A DNA stretch of 57,766 bases from Ruminococcaceae bacterium UBA3215 (GCA_002363155.1 DEWH01000022.1:1-57766); one strand, 5' to 3'. Positions 1 through 8,434 are shown, counted from the first letter of the stretch. A program made the numbers and translations. Notes: generated from the sequence alone by a model not told the origin.

Positions 1-200
1 CCCTAAACTGATGCGTAGCGACATTCTTCTGTCGGCAGGTGCGCCACCTCGGTTAGTTATATTCATCTGAATACAAGAAAAGACTGCTGAGATTTATAAG
101 TTTCAGCAGTCTTTCATTCTGTTGTGATAACCTTCTCCCTTAACTGCGGAGCGATCAAAGTTTTTTGGAAGGGGGTTTGGGGGTGTCTCCCCTTTAGAGG
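1..200 (+). repeat. Dispersed repeat Rep-1, copy 1
   Basis: First of three copies of a modular intergenic repeat; the others are at 50253-50445 (+) and 57550-57766 (-). Shared modules in order are a GATGCGTAGCGACATTCTTC block, a GGTGCGCCACCTCGGTTAG block, a hairpin with arms around GACTGCTGA and TCAGCAGTC (about 86-113), an AACTGCGGAGCGATCAAAG block near 144-160, and a run of GGGGG-rich sequence. Copies 1 and 2 stay collinear to within about one base over 150 bp. No coding sequence is evident. The hairpin may act as a terminator. Confidence 0.85.
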
Positions 201-334
201 GGAGGTGGCACGAAGTGCCAGAGGGTTGCTGCACGATGCAGCAATTGCCCGCCCAAAGGCGTGCATTGATGCACGCTGCAAAGCGGTCATAGCTGACTCC
301 GACAGACACCTTTTTTTCAAAAAAGGTTTCCCCC

Positions 335-382
335 AAGTCTCTAAAAATCTCTTAAAAGTCTCTTAAAAGTCTCTCAAAAAAC
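335..382 (+). repeat. Short tandem array (AGTCTCTYAAAA)
   Basis: About four degenerate 11-12 bp units of the form AGTCTCTTAAAA run up to the stop codon of the ABC transporter gene. The same unit occurs in the opposite orientation at 50168-50208, next to Rep-1 copy 2, so the array travels with that repeat family. Confidence 0.7.
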
Positions 383-384
383 TC

Positions 385-3300
385 TTACTCGGTTCGCAGA
401 GCCACAACGGGGTCTTTCTTCGCGGCTACGCCGGAGGGGAAGAGACCTGCTATAAGAGTAAGGACGACGCTGATCGCGATAAGGATCACTGCGGCAATCG
501 GCGGGAGAGATGCGAGGTTCGCAATATTGGTTATATTTTCGATGATAATATTTATCGGGATTATCAGCACCACCGTCACGAGTATTCCTATCGCGCCGGA
601 GATAAGTCCGATGATCGTAGTCTCCGCATTGAATACGCGGGAGATATCCTTCTTCGATGCACCGATAGAACGGAGAATACCGATCTCCTTCGTGCGCTCA
701 AGTACAGATATATATGTGATTATACCGATCATTATCGACGAAACTATCAGCGAGATCGCTACGAATGCTATCAGTATATAGCTTATCGCGTTGATTATGT
801 CAGTAACAGACGACATCAGCAGCCCTACCACATCAGTGTAAGTGATCTGATGATCTTCGTCAGCAGTCGAATTGTACTGCTTGATTATGTCTGTAACGCG
901 CTCTTTCGCTTCAAAATCTATCGGGTAAATCGCTATCGAGGAAGGCGTATCCATGCTGATAACGCCGAGTGTCTTAAGGTTATCGAACTGGCTGGAGGAC
1001 GATACGACCTCCGACTTCTTGCCCATAGAGCTGAACTGCTTCATAAGCTCGTCGCGCTGCTCCTCCGACATCGACATAAAGAACGACATCTGCTCTTCGC
1101 TGATGTTCGAGATATCGAATGCCGACATATCGAAGTTCGCTATGTTTATATTTCCGAGAGCCGGGTTCGCGGGCAGAGCCGTTCCGCTGTCCTCGCCGCT
1201 CATCTGCATGATATATGCCATCTGCTCTTCGGGAGTCATAGCATTCAGCGCTTCCTGCTGGTCTTCCGGAAGCATCGCGATTATCGACGACATATCCGGC
1301 ATTTCGGGCATATCCGGCATCTCCGCACCCGCCGGCATCATCGACGCAATGTACTGCTGCTGTTCCTCCGGCGTCATCTGCGCAAGTGCAGCCTGCTGTT
1401 CGGGTGTGAGCGATGCCATTATCGTCTCCATATCCGGAGCGGCTGCCGCCGCAGCATCGTACTGCGCTTTCATTTCCTCCAGTTCCTTCATCTTCTCCGC
1501 TGCATCACGGAGCTGGTTCTGGAGGTCTTCAAGCTCACGCTTCTTCTGCTCGGCTTTCTCCTTCGCCTCGGCTTCTGCCTTGTCGCCGGCTTCGGTATCC
1601 TCGAACGGGAGCCCGTTGAATACATCGTATTCTTCCTTTTCCTGCTGTTCCTTGACGATCTCGCTTTCGTTGATCTTTCCGGAGATGTAGGCGGTGAGTT
1701 CCTTCTTATAGCCGATCGTTCCGCTGATAGAAGCCGAGCGCTCCTTTTCACGGACAATTCCGACGATCTTCAGCTTTATGCCGTTTTCGCAGGCATCTCT
1801 CATAAAGTCCTCGTCGTCGGTCATAAGCTGCCATAAGCCGTCCTCGTTCTTCTTGTAGAGATCGGAGTTCGGCACAACGCTGAATGTCTTTCCGATAAAG
1901 TCATCGTAGGCGTAGTCCGGGCTTTCAGCGACCTTCTCTATCTTGTTCTTGTCCTTTTTCTGCATCATATCGCGGACTGCGTTCCTGAGCTCGGAGGGAT
2001 CCTTCATTCCCAGCGCATACAGCGTAAAGTCCGTGATCTCGTTGTTCTTGTCTATGATAAGCACGGCTTCGTTGTAGTTTTCGGGCTTCTGACCCGCAAC
2101 AAGCTCGTACTTTGTATTGAACATATTCTCGTTATCGGTGATCTCGCTGAAAACGTTGATGTCAGACGCGGAGGAAGATACCTGTGATCTGAGGCTGAAC
2201 ATACCGGAAACCGATCCGAAGCCGATCTCGTCAAGCACATTGTTCGGGTTCACCTGCTTGATACCGTCCTCGTTCTCGGAGAACACCTGCAAAGTCAGTC
2301 CGCCGTATGAGTATTCAATGTTCGTGACATTCTTTGCTATATCTTCGTTGCCGTCAAGAAACTCCTTGAAACTCTTGAGGTCATTGGTATTCGTCTGCGC
2401 GTACATACCCTCGAGTATATCGCCCATACGGTCATCGGTGTATATCCTGTCTTTATCCCTGTTCTGGCGTTCATTCGCTTCATCTATCATATTTCCGCCG
2501 GAAACCGAAAGGAAAGACGAGATATCGGTACTGCTTTCGTCTATCTGTATCGGATAGGAAGCGAGTGTGTCATGCTGGATATCGTTGATGTACTCCTGCA
2601 CGCCGTTGGAAAGCGAGAGTATGAGCGCAATGCCGATGATACCGATGCTTCCGGCAAAGGAAGTGAGTATCGTTCTGCCCTTTTTGGTCATAAGGTTGTT
2701 AAGGCTGAGCGACAGTGCGGTAAAAAACGACATGGAAGTCTTGCGCACCTTATCGGGCTGGTCTTTGAGGGGCTGATCGTAGACGAAAGGGTTGCTGTCG
2801 CCGGTGATGTTGCCGTCAACAAGCCTTATGGTGCGGTTTGCATAGCGCTCGGCAAGCTCCGGGTTATGGGTGACCATTATTATGAGCTTGTCTTTGGAGA
2901 TCTCCTTGAGAATTTCCATTATCTGAATGCTGGTCTCACTGTCGAGCGCGCCGGTAGGCTCGTCTGCAAGCAGGATATCCGGGTCATTGATGAGCGCTCT
3001 TGCAATAGCAACTCTCTGCATCTGACCGCCGGACATCTGGTTCGGCCTCTTCTTCATCTGGTCTTTAAGACCGACCTTTTCCAGCACCTCGACCGCTCTG
3101 CGTCTGCGCTCGCTCTTGGAAACGCCGGAGAGGGTGAGTGCGAGTTCGACGTTGGAGAGCACGTTCTGATGCGGTATAAGGTTGTAGCTCTGGAACACGA
3201 ATCCGATCTTGTGGTTGCGGTAGGTATCCCAGTCGCGGTCACGGTACTTTTTTGTAGATACGCCGTCGATGATGAGGTCGCCGTCGGTATAGCGGTCAAG

Positions 3301-3459
3301 TCCTCCGATGATGTTAAGGAGGGTAGTCTTGCCGCAGCCGGACTGACCGAGGACTGCCACGAACTCATTCTCGCGGAAGTCAACGCTCACGCCTTTAAGC
3401 GCCTCTACAACGGTATCGCCCATTTTGTAGTTTTTCTTGATGTTCTTAAGGCTCAGCAT
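385..3459 (-). CDS. ABC transporter, fused ATPase and FtsX-type permease (MacB-like)
   Basis: A 1024-residue single-chain exporter half. Residues 1-225 form an ABC ATPase with Walker A GQSGCGKT (38-45), signature MSGGQ (about 144) and Walker B ILLADEPT. A first membrane helix follows near 260-285, then a very large extracytoplasmic region, then three helices at the C-terminus with the FtsX-type pattern (VLERTKEIGILRSIGAS). The external part holds a coiled coil (about 610-670) and an unusual Met/Gln/Pro-rich block with repeated TPEQQ/TPEEQ units. That insert makes the protein far longer than MacB (about 650). Such transporters usually move peptides or act in antibiotic or envelope-stress export; the substrate is not evident. 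The start is supported by AAAGGA 11 bases upstream. It stands alone, with no separate membrane-fusion protein nearby. Confidence 0.9.
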   Translation of the reverse strand: MLSLKNIKKNYKMGDTVVEALKGVSVDFRENEFVAVLGQSGCGKTTLLNIIGGLDRYTDGDLIIDGVSTKKYRDRDWDTYRNHKIGFVFQSYNLIPHQNVLSNVELALTLSGVSKSERRRRAVEVLEKVGLKDQMKKRPNQMSGGQMQRVAIARALINDPDILLADEPTGALDSETSIQIMEILKEISKDKLIIMVTHNPELAERYANRTIRLVDGNITGDSNPFVYDQPLKDQPDKVRKTSMSFFTALSLSLNNLMTKKGRTILTSFAGSIGIIGIALILSLSNGVQEYINDIQHDTLASYPIQIDESSTDISSFLSVSGGNMIDEANERQNRDKDRIYTDDRMGDILEGMYAQTNTNDLKSFKEFLDGNEDIAKNVTNIEYSYGGLTLQVFSENEDGIKQVNPNNVLDEIGFGSVSGMFSLRSQVSSSASDINVFSEITDNENMFNTKYELVAGQKPENYNEAVLIIDKNNEITDFTLYALGMKDPSELRNAVRDMMQKKDKNKIEKVAESPDYAYDDFIGKTFSVVPNSDLYKKNEDGLWQLMTDDEDFMRDACENGIKLKIVGIVREKERSASISGTIGYKKELTAYISGKINESEIVKEQQEKEEYDVFNGLPFEDTEAGDKAEAEAKEKAEQKKRELEDLQNQLRDAAEKMKELEEMKAQYDAAAAAAPDMETIMASLTPEQQAALAQMTPEEQQQYIASMMPAGAEMPDMPEMPDMSSIIAMLPEDQQEALNAMTPEEQMAYIMQMSGEDSGTALPANPALGNINIANFDMSAFDISNISEEQMSFFMSMSEEQRDELMKQFSSMGKKSEVVSSSSQFDNLKTLGVISMDTPSSIAIYPIDFEAKERVTDIIKQYNSTADEDHQITYTDVVGLLMSSVTDIINAISYILIAFVAISLIVSSIMIGIITYISVLERTKEIGILRSIGASKKDISRVFNAETTIIGLISGAIGILVTVVLIIPINIIIENITNIANLASLPPIAAVILIAISVVLTLIAGLFPSGVAAKKDPVVALRTE

Positions 3460-3480
3460 TTAGTGTGATATCCTTTCTTT

Positions 3481-3680
3481 TGCGGCGGACGCGCCGCTCC
3501 GTAATGCGTAGCTTCATTCTTCTATGGGCGGGTGCGCCACCTCGGATAGTAAGTCTGATCTAAATTGCACCAACCCCACTTGCGGCGGACACGCCGCTCC
3601 GTAATGCGTAGCTTCATTCTTCTATGGACGGGTGCGCCACCTCGGATAGTAAGTCTGATCTAAATTGCACCAACCCCACT
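3481..3680 (+). repeat. Two tandem 100-bp repeats
   Basis: Units 3481-3580 and 3581-3680 are direct copies differing at only two positions by eye. Each holds TGCGGCGGACGCGCCGCTCC and then the same ATGCGTAGC...CATTCTTC...GGTGCGCCACCTCGG module seen in Rep-1. The near identity points to recent duplication. This fills the gap between the ABC gene and the DUF4236 gene; the rest (3681-3753) holds only a small GC hairpin (3735-3751). Confidence 0.95.
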
Positions 3681-3753
3681 GCATTTTTCGCAAAAGCTGC
3701 CCGTAGCAGATTGCTCCGAAATACAGCTACTGCCAGCGCGGGCTCCGCGCTCT

Positions 3754-4872
3754 CTACTCTCCCAGTCTCTTCACCGGCTTAAAGCCGGCAGTTTTGGCGA
3801 AGTTCATATTGCAGGTGAATGAATTTACGAAATCGGAGGGGTCTATCCTGTCGAAGTTTGCCGATTCAAATTTCTCTCTCTCGAACAGCACCGAAAGGAT
3901 AGTCACTTCCGCATCGTTGCCCGTAGCGGTATCAAGAATATTATCGACCGCGTGAACTATCACTCCGCCGACCGGCAGCACCGCGAATATCTCTCTTGCT
4001 ATGCGCACCGCACAACTGCACACATAGTCCTGGGTAAGGTCATAGTATGCGGTCCTGGACATTTCCTTTTCCGAAAGCTTACCGCTTTTAAGCACGGTGA
4101 CAGTGGTTTTCGGAACGACTTCCTCCGACTTGACCTGGAACTCGACTTCCATTAACGACGGGTCATCGGTGCCGAATTCAAATCCGCTGCCGTACTCCAC
4201 GAGATCCTCAAAGGGATTCGATTCGTTTATCGCTTCAAGATATGCGTCGATATCGCCGTCTATGATACGCTGGGCGAACTTGTAGCTGTCCTGCCAGTCC
4301 GCAAATTCCTGCGCGTCGGCTTTTTTGGCTTCTTCAAGAGCGGTCGTGAGCTTCTCCTTTGCTTTCGCGTCACCGAACAGCTTTCCCGCAAGACCGGGCT
4401 TGTATTCGTCGAGCGCCTTCTGCGCTTCCGCTTCACGGGGACCTGTCTGCCCCTTTACGAAAGGCGGCGGGGATTCAAGCACCGCGCTCCAGTCCACATC
4501 ATTCTCACATTCCTTATGCACAGACTTGATAAGTTCGATGTAGTTTGACGCTTCTGCCGCTTTAAGCTCGCTCTCCTGCATCTCGGTCGCCTTCTGTTCG
4601 GCTTTCTGCGCCGCAAGCTCTTCCTTCTGCTTTTTAAGCTCCTCTTTCTTCTTTGTGGCATCGGAGGTGGATTTTTTCTTCTTGCTGCTGCTGAACGTCT
4701 TGACGTATGACAGACCCGTTCCGGGAATGCCGAATGTCGCTGTCCGCCTTCCGCTTGTGTTGAGCGAGTACCGCGCACCGTTCGTTCCGAGGCTTACGCC
4801 CACGCCCGACTTGCTGAGGTTCAGCTTTACGCCCTTGCATATAGATATGCTCTTGTGAAATCTGAGTCCCAT
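3754..4872 (-). CDS. DUF4236 domain protein
   Basis: A 372-residue protein whose first about 60 residues match the DUF4236 pattern (GLRFHKSI, LNLSKSGVGVSLG, GIPGTGLSY). A Lys/Glu/Ala-rich coiled-coil stretch follows (about 65-115), and then a C-terminal region of about 250 residues that I do not recognise. No signal peptide or membrane helix is visible, so it is probably cytoplasmic. An in-frame ATG four codons upstream (4884) is possible. I prefer the second ATG because it starts the conserved domain and has a GGGGG stretch about 5 bases before it. It is likely monocistronic, from the promoter at 5072-5100. The domain's function is unknown. Confidence 0.8.
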   Translation of the reverse strand: MGLRFHKSISICKGVKLNLSKSGVGVSLGTNGARYSLNTSGRRTATFGIPGTGLSYVKTFSSSKKKKSTSDATKKKEELKKQKEELAAQKAEQKATEMQESELKAAEASNYIELIKSVHKECENDVDWSAVLESPPPFVKGQTGPREAEAQKALDEYKPGLAGKLFGDAKAKEKLTTALEEAKKADAQEFADWQDSYKFAQRIIDGDIDAYLEAINESNPFEDLVEYGSGFEFGTDDPSLMEVEFQVKSEEVVPKTTVTVLKSGKLSEKEMSRTAYYDLTQDYVCSCAVRIAREIFAVLPVGGVIVHAVDNILDTATGNDAEVTILSVLFEREKFESANFDRIDPSDFVNSFTCNMNFAKTAGFKPVKRLGE

Positions 4873-4939
4873 ATTTACCCCCATATCTCTGCATACCGGA
4901 AAGTTTCTTCTGCTGCGCTTACGCGCGTGCCCTATGCGG

Positions 4940-4985
4940 GCGGCACCAGCCTATGCGGCTGGATCGCACCAGCGTGACGCTGGAC
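4940..4985. repeat. Twin short hairpins in DUF4236 leader
   Basis: Two adjacent perfect hairpins, CCAGCC-tatgc-GGCTGG (4946-4962) and CCAGCG-tga-CGCTGG (4969-4983), lie in the roughly 180-base leader between the promoter and the DUF4236 gene. The first resembles the hairpin of repeat Rep-3. Confidence 0.6.
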
Positions 4986-5071
4986 CCGGGATCCGTTTCA
5001 CGGAGATCGGCACATCTCCGAACAGACCGACGATAATGGCTTTCCGACAGGCTTTTTGAAAATACAGAGAT

Positions 5072-5100
5072 ATTATAACATAAAAAAAACAAAGCGACAA
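5072..5100 (-). promoter_or_regulatory. Promoter of DUF4236 gene
   Basis: Read on the minus strand: -35 TTGTCG (5100-5095), 17-base spacer, -10 TATAAT (5077-5072). Confidence 0.7.
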
Positions 5101-5258
5101 GGCTTTTTGCAAAATTTCACATATATATCATAATATGGAACAGTACGGAGACAATTATTTCAATTAATAAACCGTCCGCTGCTGAAAAGAATAATAATGT
5201 CCGGCAGATGTGATGCCGGCACATATCCGATCAGCTATTGTACGAACGGAGGAACACT

Positions 5259-5813
5259 ATGAAAAAGAAAATGACGGCTGTCATTGCCGCTGCATATATC
5301 GCGTCACTGATGACGTTCGCTTCTTACGCACAGTCTCCCGCAGAGGGGATCGCGGAGGGAGCAGGTGAAGTTGTCGAGAATGCGGGCGAGGGTGCCGGAG
5401 ATGTCCTTGAGGGCGTCGGAGACGGCATTTCCGATGCTGCGGACGGCATCGGCGAAGCGGCAGGCGATGTACTTGACGGTGCGGGTGATGCTATCGACGA
5501 GATAACCGGCAGTGACCCCGCGGACGAGGCAGCACAGGAGGATCCCGAGGAGGATATCACCGACGAGGAAGAGCTCACCGAGATCACGGACGACGATGAT
5601 GTTGAAGATACCGAAGAGATCGAGGAAGAAGCCGAGGACGAACAGGACGACAGCGTTATCTATGAAGCAAACATCAATAACGGCAGCAAGAACGACCGGA
5701 ACCCTGCAACAGGCGGACTGCCCTTTATGACGGCGGGACTTGTTTCCGTTGCGGCAGCAGGCGTGGCTTACCTTACCAAGAAGAGAAATCTTGAAAACGG
5801 CACGACGCGGTGA
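5259..5813 (+). CDS. Secreted acidic protein with sortase-like C-terminus
   Basis: A 184-residue protein. The start is the ATG at 5259, preceded by GGAGG. It begins MKKKMTAVIAAAYIASLMTF, a typical Sec signal peptide. The mature part is a low-complexity Gly/Ala/Asp/Glu region with repeated GDVLEGVGDGI-like units (helical, about 30-85), then an Asp/Glu-rich stretch (85-140). The end has NPATG followed by a hydrophobic helix and a KKR tail, which resembles a sortase sorting signal of the NPxTG kind. It is probably a cell-wall-attached or membrane-anchored surface protein. I recognise no family. No sortase gene is in the window. The two 68-bp repeats directly downstream overlap its last codons. 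Confidence 0.75.
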   Translation: MKKKMTAVIAAAYIASLMTFASYAQSPAEGIAEGAGEVVENAGEGAGDVLEGVGDGISDAADGIGEAAGDVLDGAGDAIDEITGSDPADEAAQEDPEEDITDEEELTEITDDDDVEDTEEIEEEAEDEQDDSVIYEANINNGSKNDRNPATGGLPFMTAGLVSVAAAGVAYLTKKRNLENGTTR

Positions 5814-5933
5814 AGAAGGTTTCCGAAGGCGCGCAGGACGCGCGCATAAAGAGAAACCTTCCTGACGGCACGATGCAGTGAAGAAGGTTTCCAAAGGCGC
5901 GCAGAACGCGCGCATAAAGAGAAACCTTCCTGA
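5798..5933 (+). repeat. Two tandem 68-bp repeats with hairpins
   Basis: Units 5798-5865 and 5866-5933. Each carries an inverted repeat with GAAGGTTTC and GAAACCTTC as outer arms and a GGCGCGC/GCGCGC inner pair. The first unit starts inside the 3' end of the acidic protein gene, so the end of that gene is part of the duplicated block. The hairpins could end its transcript. Confidence 0.85.
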
Positions 5934-6005
5934 CAGACAGGGAAATAACGGTTAAGAAACTTCCGTGTGGTCTTACGGTCACACGGAAGTTTTTCGGCAG
6001 GGGAC

Positions 6006-6034
6006 TTGACAAATGACAGAATATGTGATATACT
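6006..6034 (+). promoter_or_regulatory. Promoter of 39-residue gene
   Basis: TTGACA (6006-6011), 17-base spacer, TATACT (6029-6034), with an extended -10 TG at 6026-6027. This is a near-perfect sigma-A promoter. Confidence 0.85.
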
Positions 6035-6077
6035 GTATATAGTTAGCAAGAGTTAACTGCCGAAAGGAGGCTTTATT

Positions 6078-6197
6078 ATGGAATTGCTTACTGCTGCCGC
6101 GATAGGCGCATCATTCGTATTCGTGTCCGGAAAGCTTAGATCTAAGCTCCTTGATATCGCCGCCGGAAAAGGCGGGGAGCCCGGAAACGAAAAGTAA
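6078..6197 (+). CDS. Small membrane-type protein, 39 residues
   Basis: A short gene bracketed by unambiguous signals: the promoter at 6006-6034, ribosome binding site AAAGGAGG at 6063-6070, ATG at 6078, TAA at 6195-6197 and an intrinsic terminator at 6209-6243. The product starts MELLTAAAIGASFVFVSGKL, a hydrophobic stretch of about 16 residues. A basic segment (KLRSK), a LLDIAA stretch and a charged, Gly-rich tail ending in GNEK follow. I recognise no family. It could be a membrane-associated small protein or peptide; there is no pre-peptide cleavage motif I would trust. The strength of its expression signals argues that it is real. Confidence 0.75.
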   Translation: MELLTAAAIGASFVFVSGKLRSKLLDIAAGKGGEPGNEK

Positions 6198-6208
6198 TAC
6201 ATACGTTC

Positions 6209-6243
6209 ATGAGCCGCAGTCACACACTGCGGCTCATTTTTAT
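6209..6243 (+). terminator. Intrinsic terminator after 39-residue gene
   Basis: A perfect 12-bp stem ATGAGCCGCAGT / ACTGCGGCTCAT with a 5-base loop, followed by a T run. Confidence 0.9.
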
Positions 6244-6271
6244 TGACACAACAGTTATTTTGGAGTATAAT
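6243..6271 (+). promoter_or_regulatory. Consensus promoter of DUF1624 gene
   Basis: TTGACA (6243-6248), 17 bases, TATAAT (6266-6271). It starts immediately after the preceding terminator. Confidence 0.9.
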
Positions 6272-6306
6272 TGGAAACAATGAATATTATACCGAAAGGA
6301 ACAACA

Positions 6307-7068
6307 ATGGGAAAAAGGATCGGACTTCTTGACGAAATACGCGGTATCACATATATTGCGATGATAATATACCACGCCTACTACGACATCGTGTTCGTTT
6401 ACGGGCATGACCTGCCGGACGTGCTTGACACCGTACTGCGCTTTATCCAGCCCCTTATCGCCGGCACATTTATCGTGATCGCCGGCATATCCTCCAACTT
6501 CTCCGCCAACAATTTCAAGCGAGGGGCGCTGTACTTCTTCTGCGGAATGCTGCTCACCTTCGCAACGGCCGTTGCGATGCCCTCCGAGCTTATTGTTTTC
6601 GGGATCCTGCATTTCATGGGCTTTGCCTGCATGATCTACGGCTTTATCGGAAAGTTCACCGAGAAGATACCCTCAATAATCGGCATTATCGTTTTCGCAC
6701 TTCTTTACGCCGCCTCACTGAATATTCCGCTCGGCTATATCGGCATCAAAGGTCTGTTCAGCGTACCTATGCCGGATCTCCTTTACGGGCATTACTGGCT
6801 GTTCCCTCTCGGCTTCACTTCACCGTCATTTTACAGCAGTGACTACTTCCCGCTCATACCGAACCTGTTCCTGTTTCTTGCGGGAGCGTCACTCGGCGTG
6901 TATCTCAGATCCGGACGCGCCCCGAAAGGTATCTACCCTACCCGTTTCAAGTCAATGTCCTTTATCGGCAGGCACGGGCTCTGGGTGTATCTCCTGCATC
7001 AGCCGGTGATAATACTCGTAATCGACATCATCTTCAAGCTTACCGGTCAGACCACCGTATTCCTGTAA
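6307..7068 (+). CDS. DUF1624 / HGSNAT-like membrane acyltransferase
   Basis: A 253-residue polytopic membrane protein with about seven hydrophobic segments. The N-terminus RIGLLDEIRGI followed by YHAYYD matches the DUF1624 (heparan-alpha-glucosaminide N-acetyltransferase catalytic domain) pattern. The C-terminus GLWVYLLHQPV is also typical of these acyltransferase-like proteins. The bacterial substrate is unknown. The ATG at 6307 was chosen because AAAGGA lies just upstream and the earlier in-frame TTG overlaps the -10 box. It is monocistronic, with a terminator at 7124-7151. Confidence 0.8.
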   Translation: MGKRIGLLDEIRGITYIAMIIYHAYYDIVFVYGHDLPDVLDTVLRFIQPLIAGTFIVIAGISSNFSANNFKRGALYFFCGMLLTFATAVAMPSELIVFGILHFMGFACMIYGFIGKFTEKIPSIIGIIVFALLYAASLNIPLGYIGIKGLFSVPMPDLLYGHYWLFPLGFTSPSFYSSDYFPLIPNLFLFLAGASLGVYLRSGRAPKGIYPTRFKSMSFIGRHGLWVYLLHQPVIILVIDIIFKLTGQTTVFL

Positions 7069-7123
7069 AATACTTCGTTCTGTCCCGCGCGGAAAATACA
7101 AACTCTTATCATCAACAGCAATT

Positions 7124-7157
7124 ACCGCTGAATATTCACATATTCGGCGGTTTTGTC
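7124..7157 (+). terminator. Terminator after DUF1624 gene
   Basis: Stem ACCGCTGAATA / TATTCGGCGGT (7124-7134, 7141-7151) followed by TTTTGT. Confidence 0.75.
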
Positions 7158-7224
7158 TTTCACAGAGAAGAACCTGTAAACCTTTCACCAAACTTACAAA
7201 ATCCCGTGTAACGGTCATAAAGCT

Positions 7225-7286
7225 GCGGGGCGTTCCCCGCCGCGGTCCAGCCGCGCAGGCTGGCGCCGTCCGCGCAGGACAAAGCG
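7225..7286 (+). repeat. GC-rich repeat Rep-3, copy 1
   Basis: A 62-bp repeat also present at 52604-52665, with five differences. It contains GCGGGG-cgtt-CCCCGC and CCAGCC-gcgca-GGCTGG hairpins; the second changes as paired bases in the other copy. CGTGTAACGG precedes both copies by 18-20 bp. Confidence 0.9.
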
Positions 7287-7320
7287 AAGCAGAAGGTATA
7301 GCAGAGACTCTCCCGTGCTA

Positions 7321-7349
7321 TTGCTTTTTCTGATAATTTATGGTACAAT
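7321..7349 (+). promoter_or_regulatory. Promoter of holA operon
   Basis: TTGCTT (7321-7326), 17 bases, TACAAT (7344-7349) with an extended -10 TGG. Confidence 0.7.
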
Positions 7350-7384
7350 TGAGGGAGAACTGATGCAAAGGCGGCGATGACAGA

Positions 7385-8434
7385 TTGAAGATCACCGAAG
7401 ACAAGCTTGCTTCCGCGATACGCTCCGGAAATATCGGCAAGCTCTACTATCTGTACGGAAAGGAACCTTTCCTTATAAATATGCATACGGACAGGATCAT
7501 CAAGAAAACAGTGGGTGACGACGCGCTCGACTTCAATCTCCAGCGTCTTGACGGCAATCCCGATCCCGCGCTTCTCTCCGATTACATCGAATCACTGCCC
7601 GTTTTCGCGGAGCGCAAGGTCATAACCGTCAAGGATTATGACCCGGAAAAAAACGACAATGATACCGACAGGCGCATGCTCGACATAATAAGCGATATCC
7701 CCGATACCGCTGTTGTTGTGTTCTACTGCACAGGCATAGAGCCCGACGAGAAAAAAGCCAAAACCAAGAAGTTCATCGCCGCTGTCGAAAAAAACGGTAT
7801 CGTCTGCGCAGTCGAACAGATGAAAGCGCCGAAGATAGCGGAGCTGTGCGTGAAAAAAGCAGCTAAGGCCGGCGTGGTGCTGTCTTATGACGATGCACTC
7901 GAACTCACAGAGCGCGTCGGCGGAAGCATGACCTCCGCAAGCGACGAGACAGCCAAACTGATAAGCTACGCCGGACAAGGCGGCACAGTCACCCGCGAAA
8001 ACATCAATGCCCTTGTGCCGAAACGCCTTGAAGCCGAAGTCTTTGACCTCGCCGCGGCAATAAATGCCGGAAAACGCGCCGACGCGTTCCGCATAATCGA
8101 CGAGCTGTTCAGCCAGCAGATCTCACCTGTCAATATCCTCTCCGCACTTGCCGGCGCATATCTCGATATGTACTGCGCAAAGCTTGCGAAAGTAAACGGC
8201 ATCAGCCCCGCTAACGCCGCGCAGATGTTCGGTTACTACGGCGGAAGGCAGTGGGGATTCGCAAACAAGGTCTATCCGGCTGCATCAAGGCTTGAAACAG
8301 GCTACCTCCGCGAAACGGTGAGCCTTATGTCGGAAACGGATATAAAGCTGAAATCCTCGGCTGTGGATAAAAGAATAATCATAGAAGAAGCGGTCACAAA
8401 GCTCTTTATGTGCAGGGAGAAAAGGCAGCGATGA
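7385..8434 (+). CDS. holA: DNA polymerase III delta subunit
   Basis: A 349-residue clamp-loader delta subunit that opens the beta sliding clamp for loading on DNA. The N-terminus GKLYYLYGKEPFLINMH and the later ELTERVGGSM region fit HolA, as do the length and the helical C-terminal collar region. The start is TTG at 7385: upstream in-frame sequence has a stop (7361-7363) and no ATG, and AAAGGCGG lies ten bases before the TTG. It is first in a four-gene operon. Its last four bases overlap the next gene (ATGA). Confidence 0.9.
   Translation: MKITEDKLASAIRSGNIGKLYYLYGKEPFLINMHTDRIIKKTVGDDALDFNLQRLDGNPDPALLSDYIESLPVFAERKVITVKDYDPEKNDNDTDRRMLDIISDIPDTAVVVFYCTGIEPDEKKAKTKKFIAAVEKNGIVCAVEQMKAPKIAELCVKKAAKAGVVLSYDDALELTERVGGSMTSASDETAKLISYAGQGGTVTRENINALVPKRLEAEVFDLAAAINAGKRADAFRIIDELFSQQISPVNILSALAGAYLDMYCAKLAKVNGISPANAAQMFGYYGGRQWGFANKVYPAASRLETGYLRETVSLMSETDIKLKSSAVDKRIIIEEAVTKLFMCREKRQR

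Noticed and set aside
335..382. Possible CRISPR array from the short repeats
   Set aside because: Units of 11-12 bp without spacers of constant length. No cas genes.
850..1836. Long + strand open frames inside the ABC exporter gene (also 2572-3468)
   Set aside because: They are antisense shadows of a clearly conserved protein, with His/Arg/Leu-rich translations and no ribosome binding site.
5304..5915. 203-codon minus strand frame across the acidic protein gene
   Set aside because: The opposite strand has a signal peptide, RBS and promoter-like sequence; this frame runs into tandem repeats.
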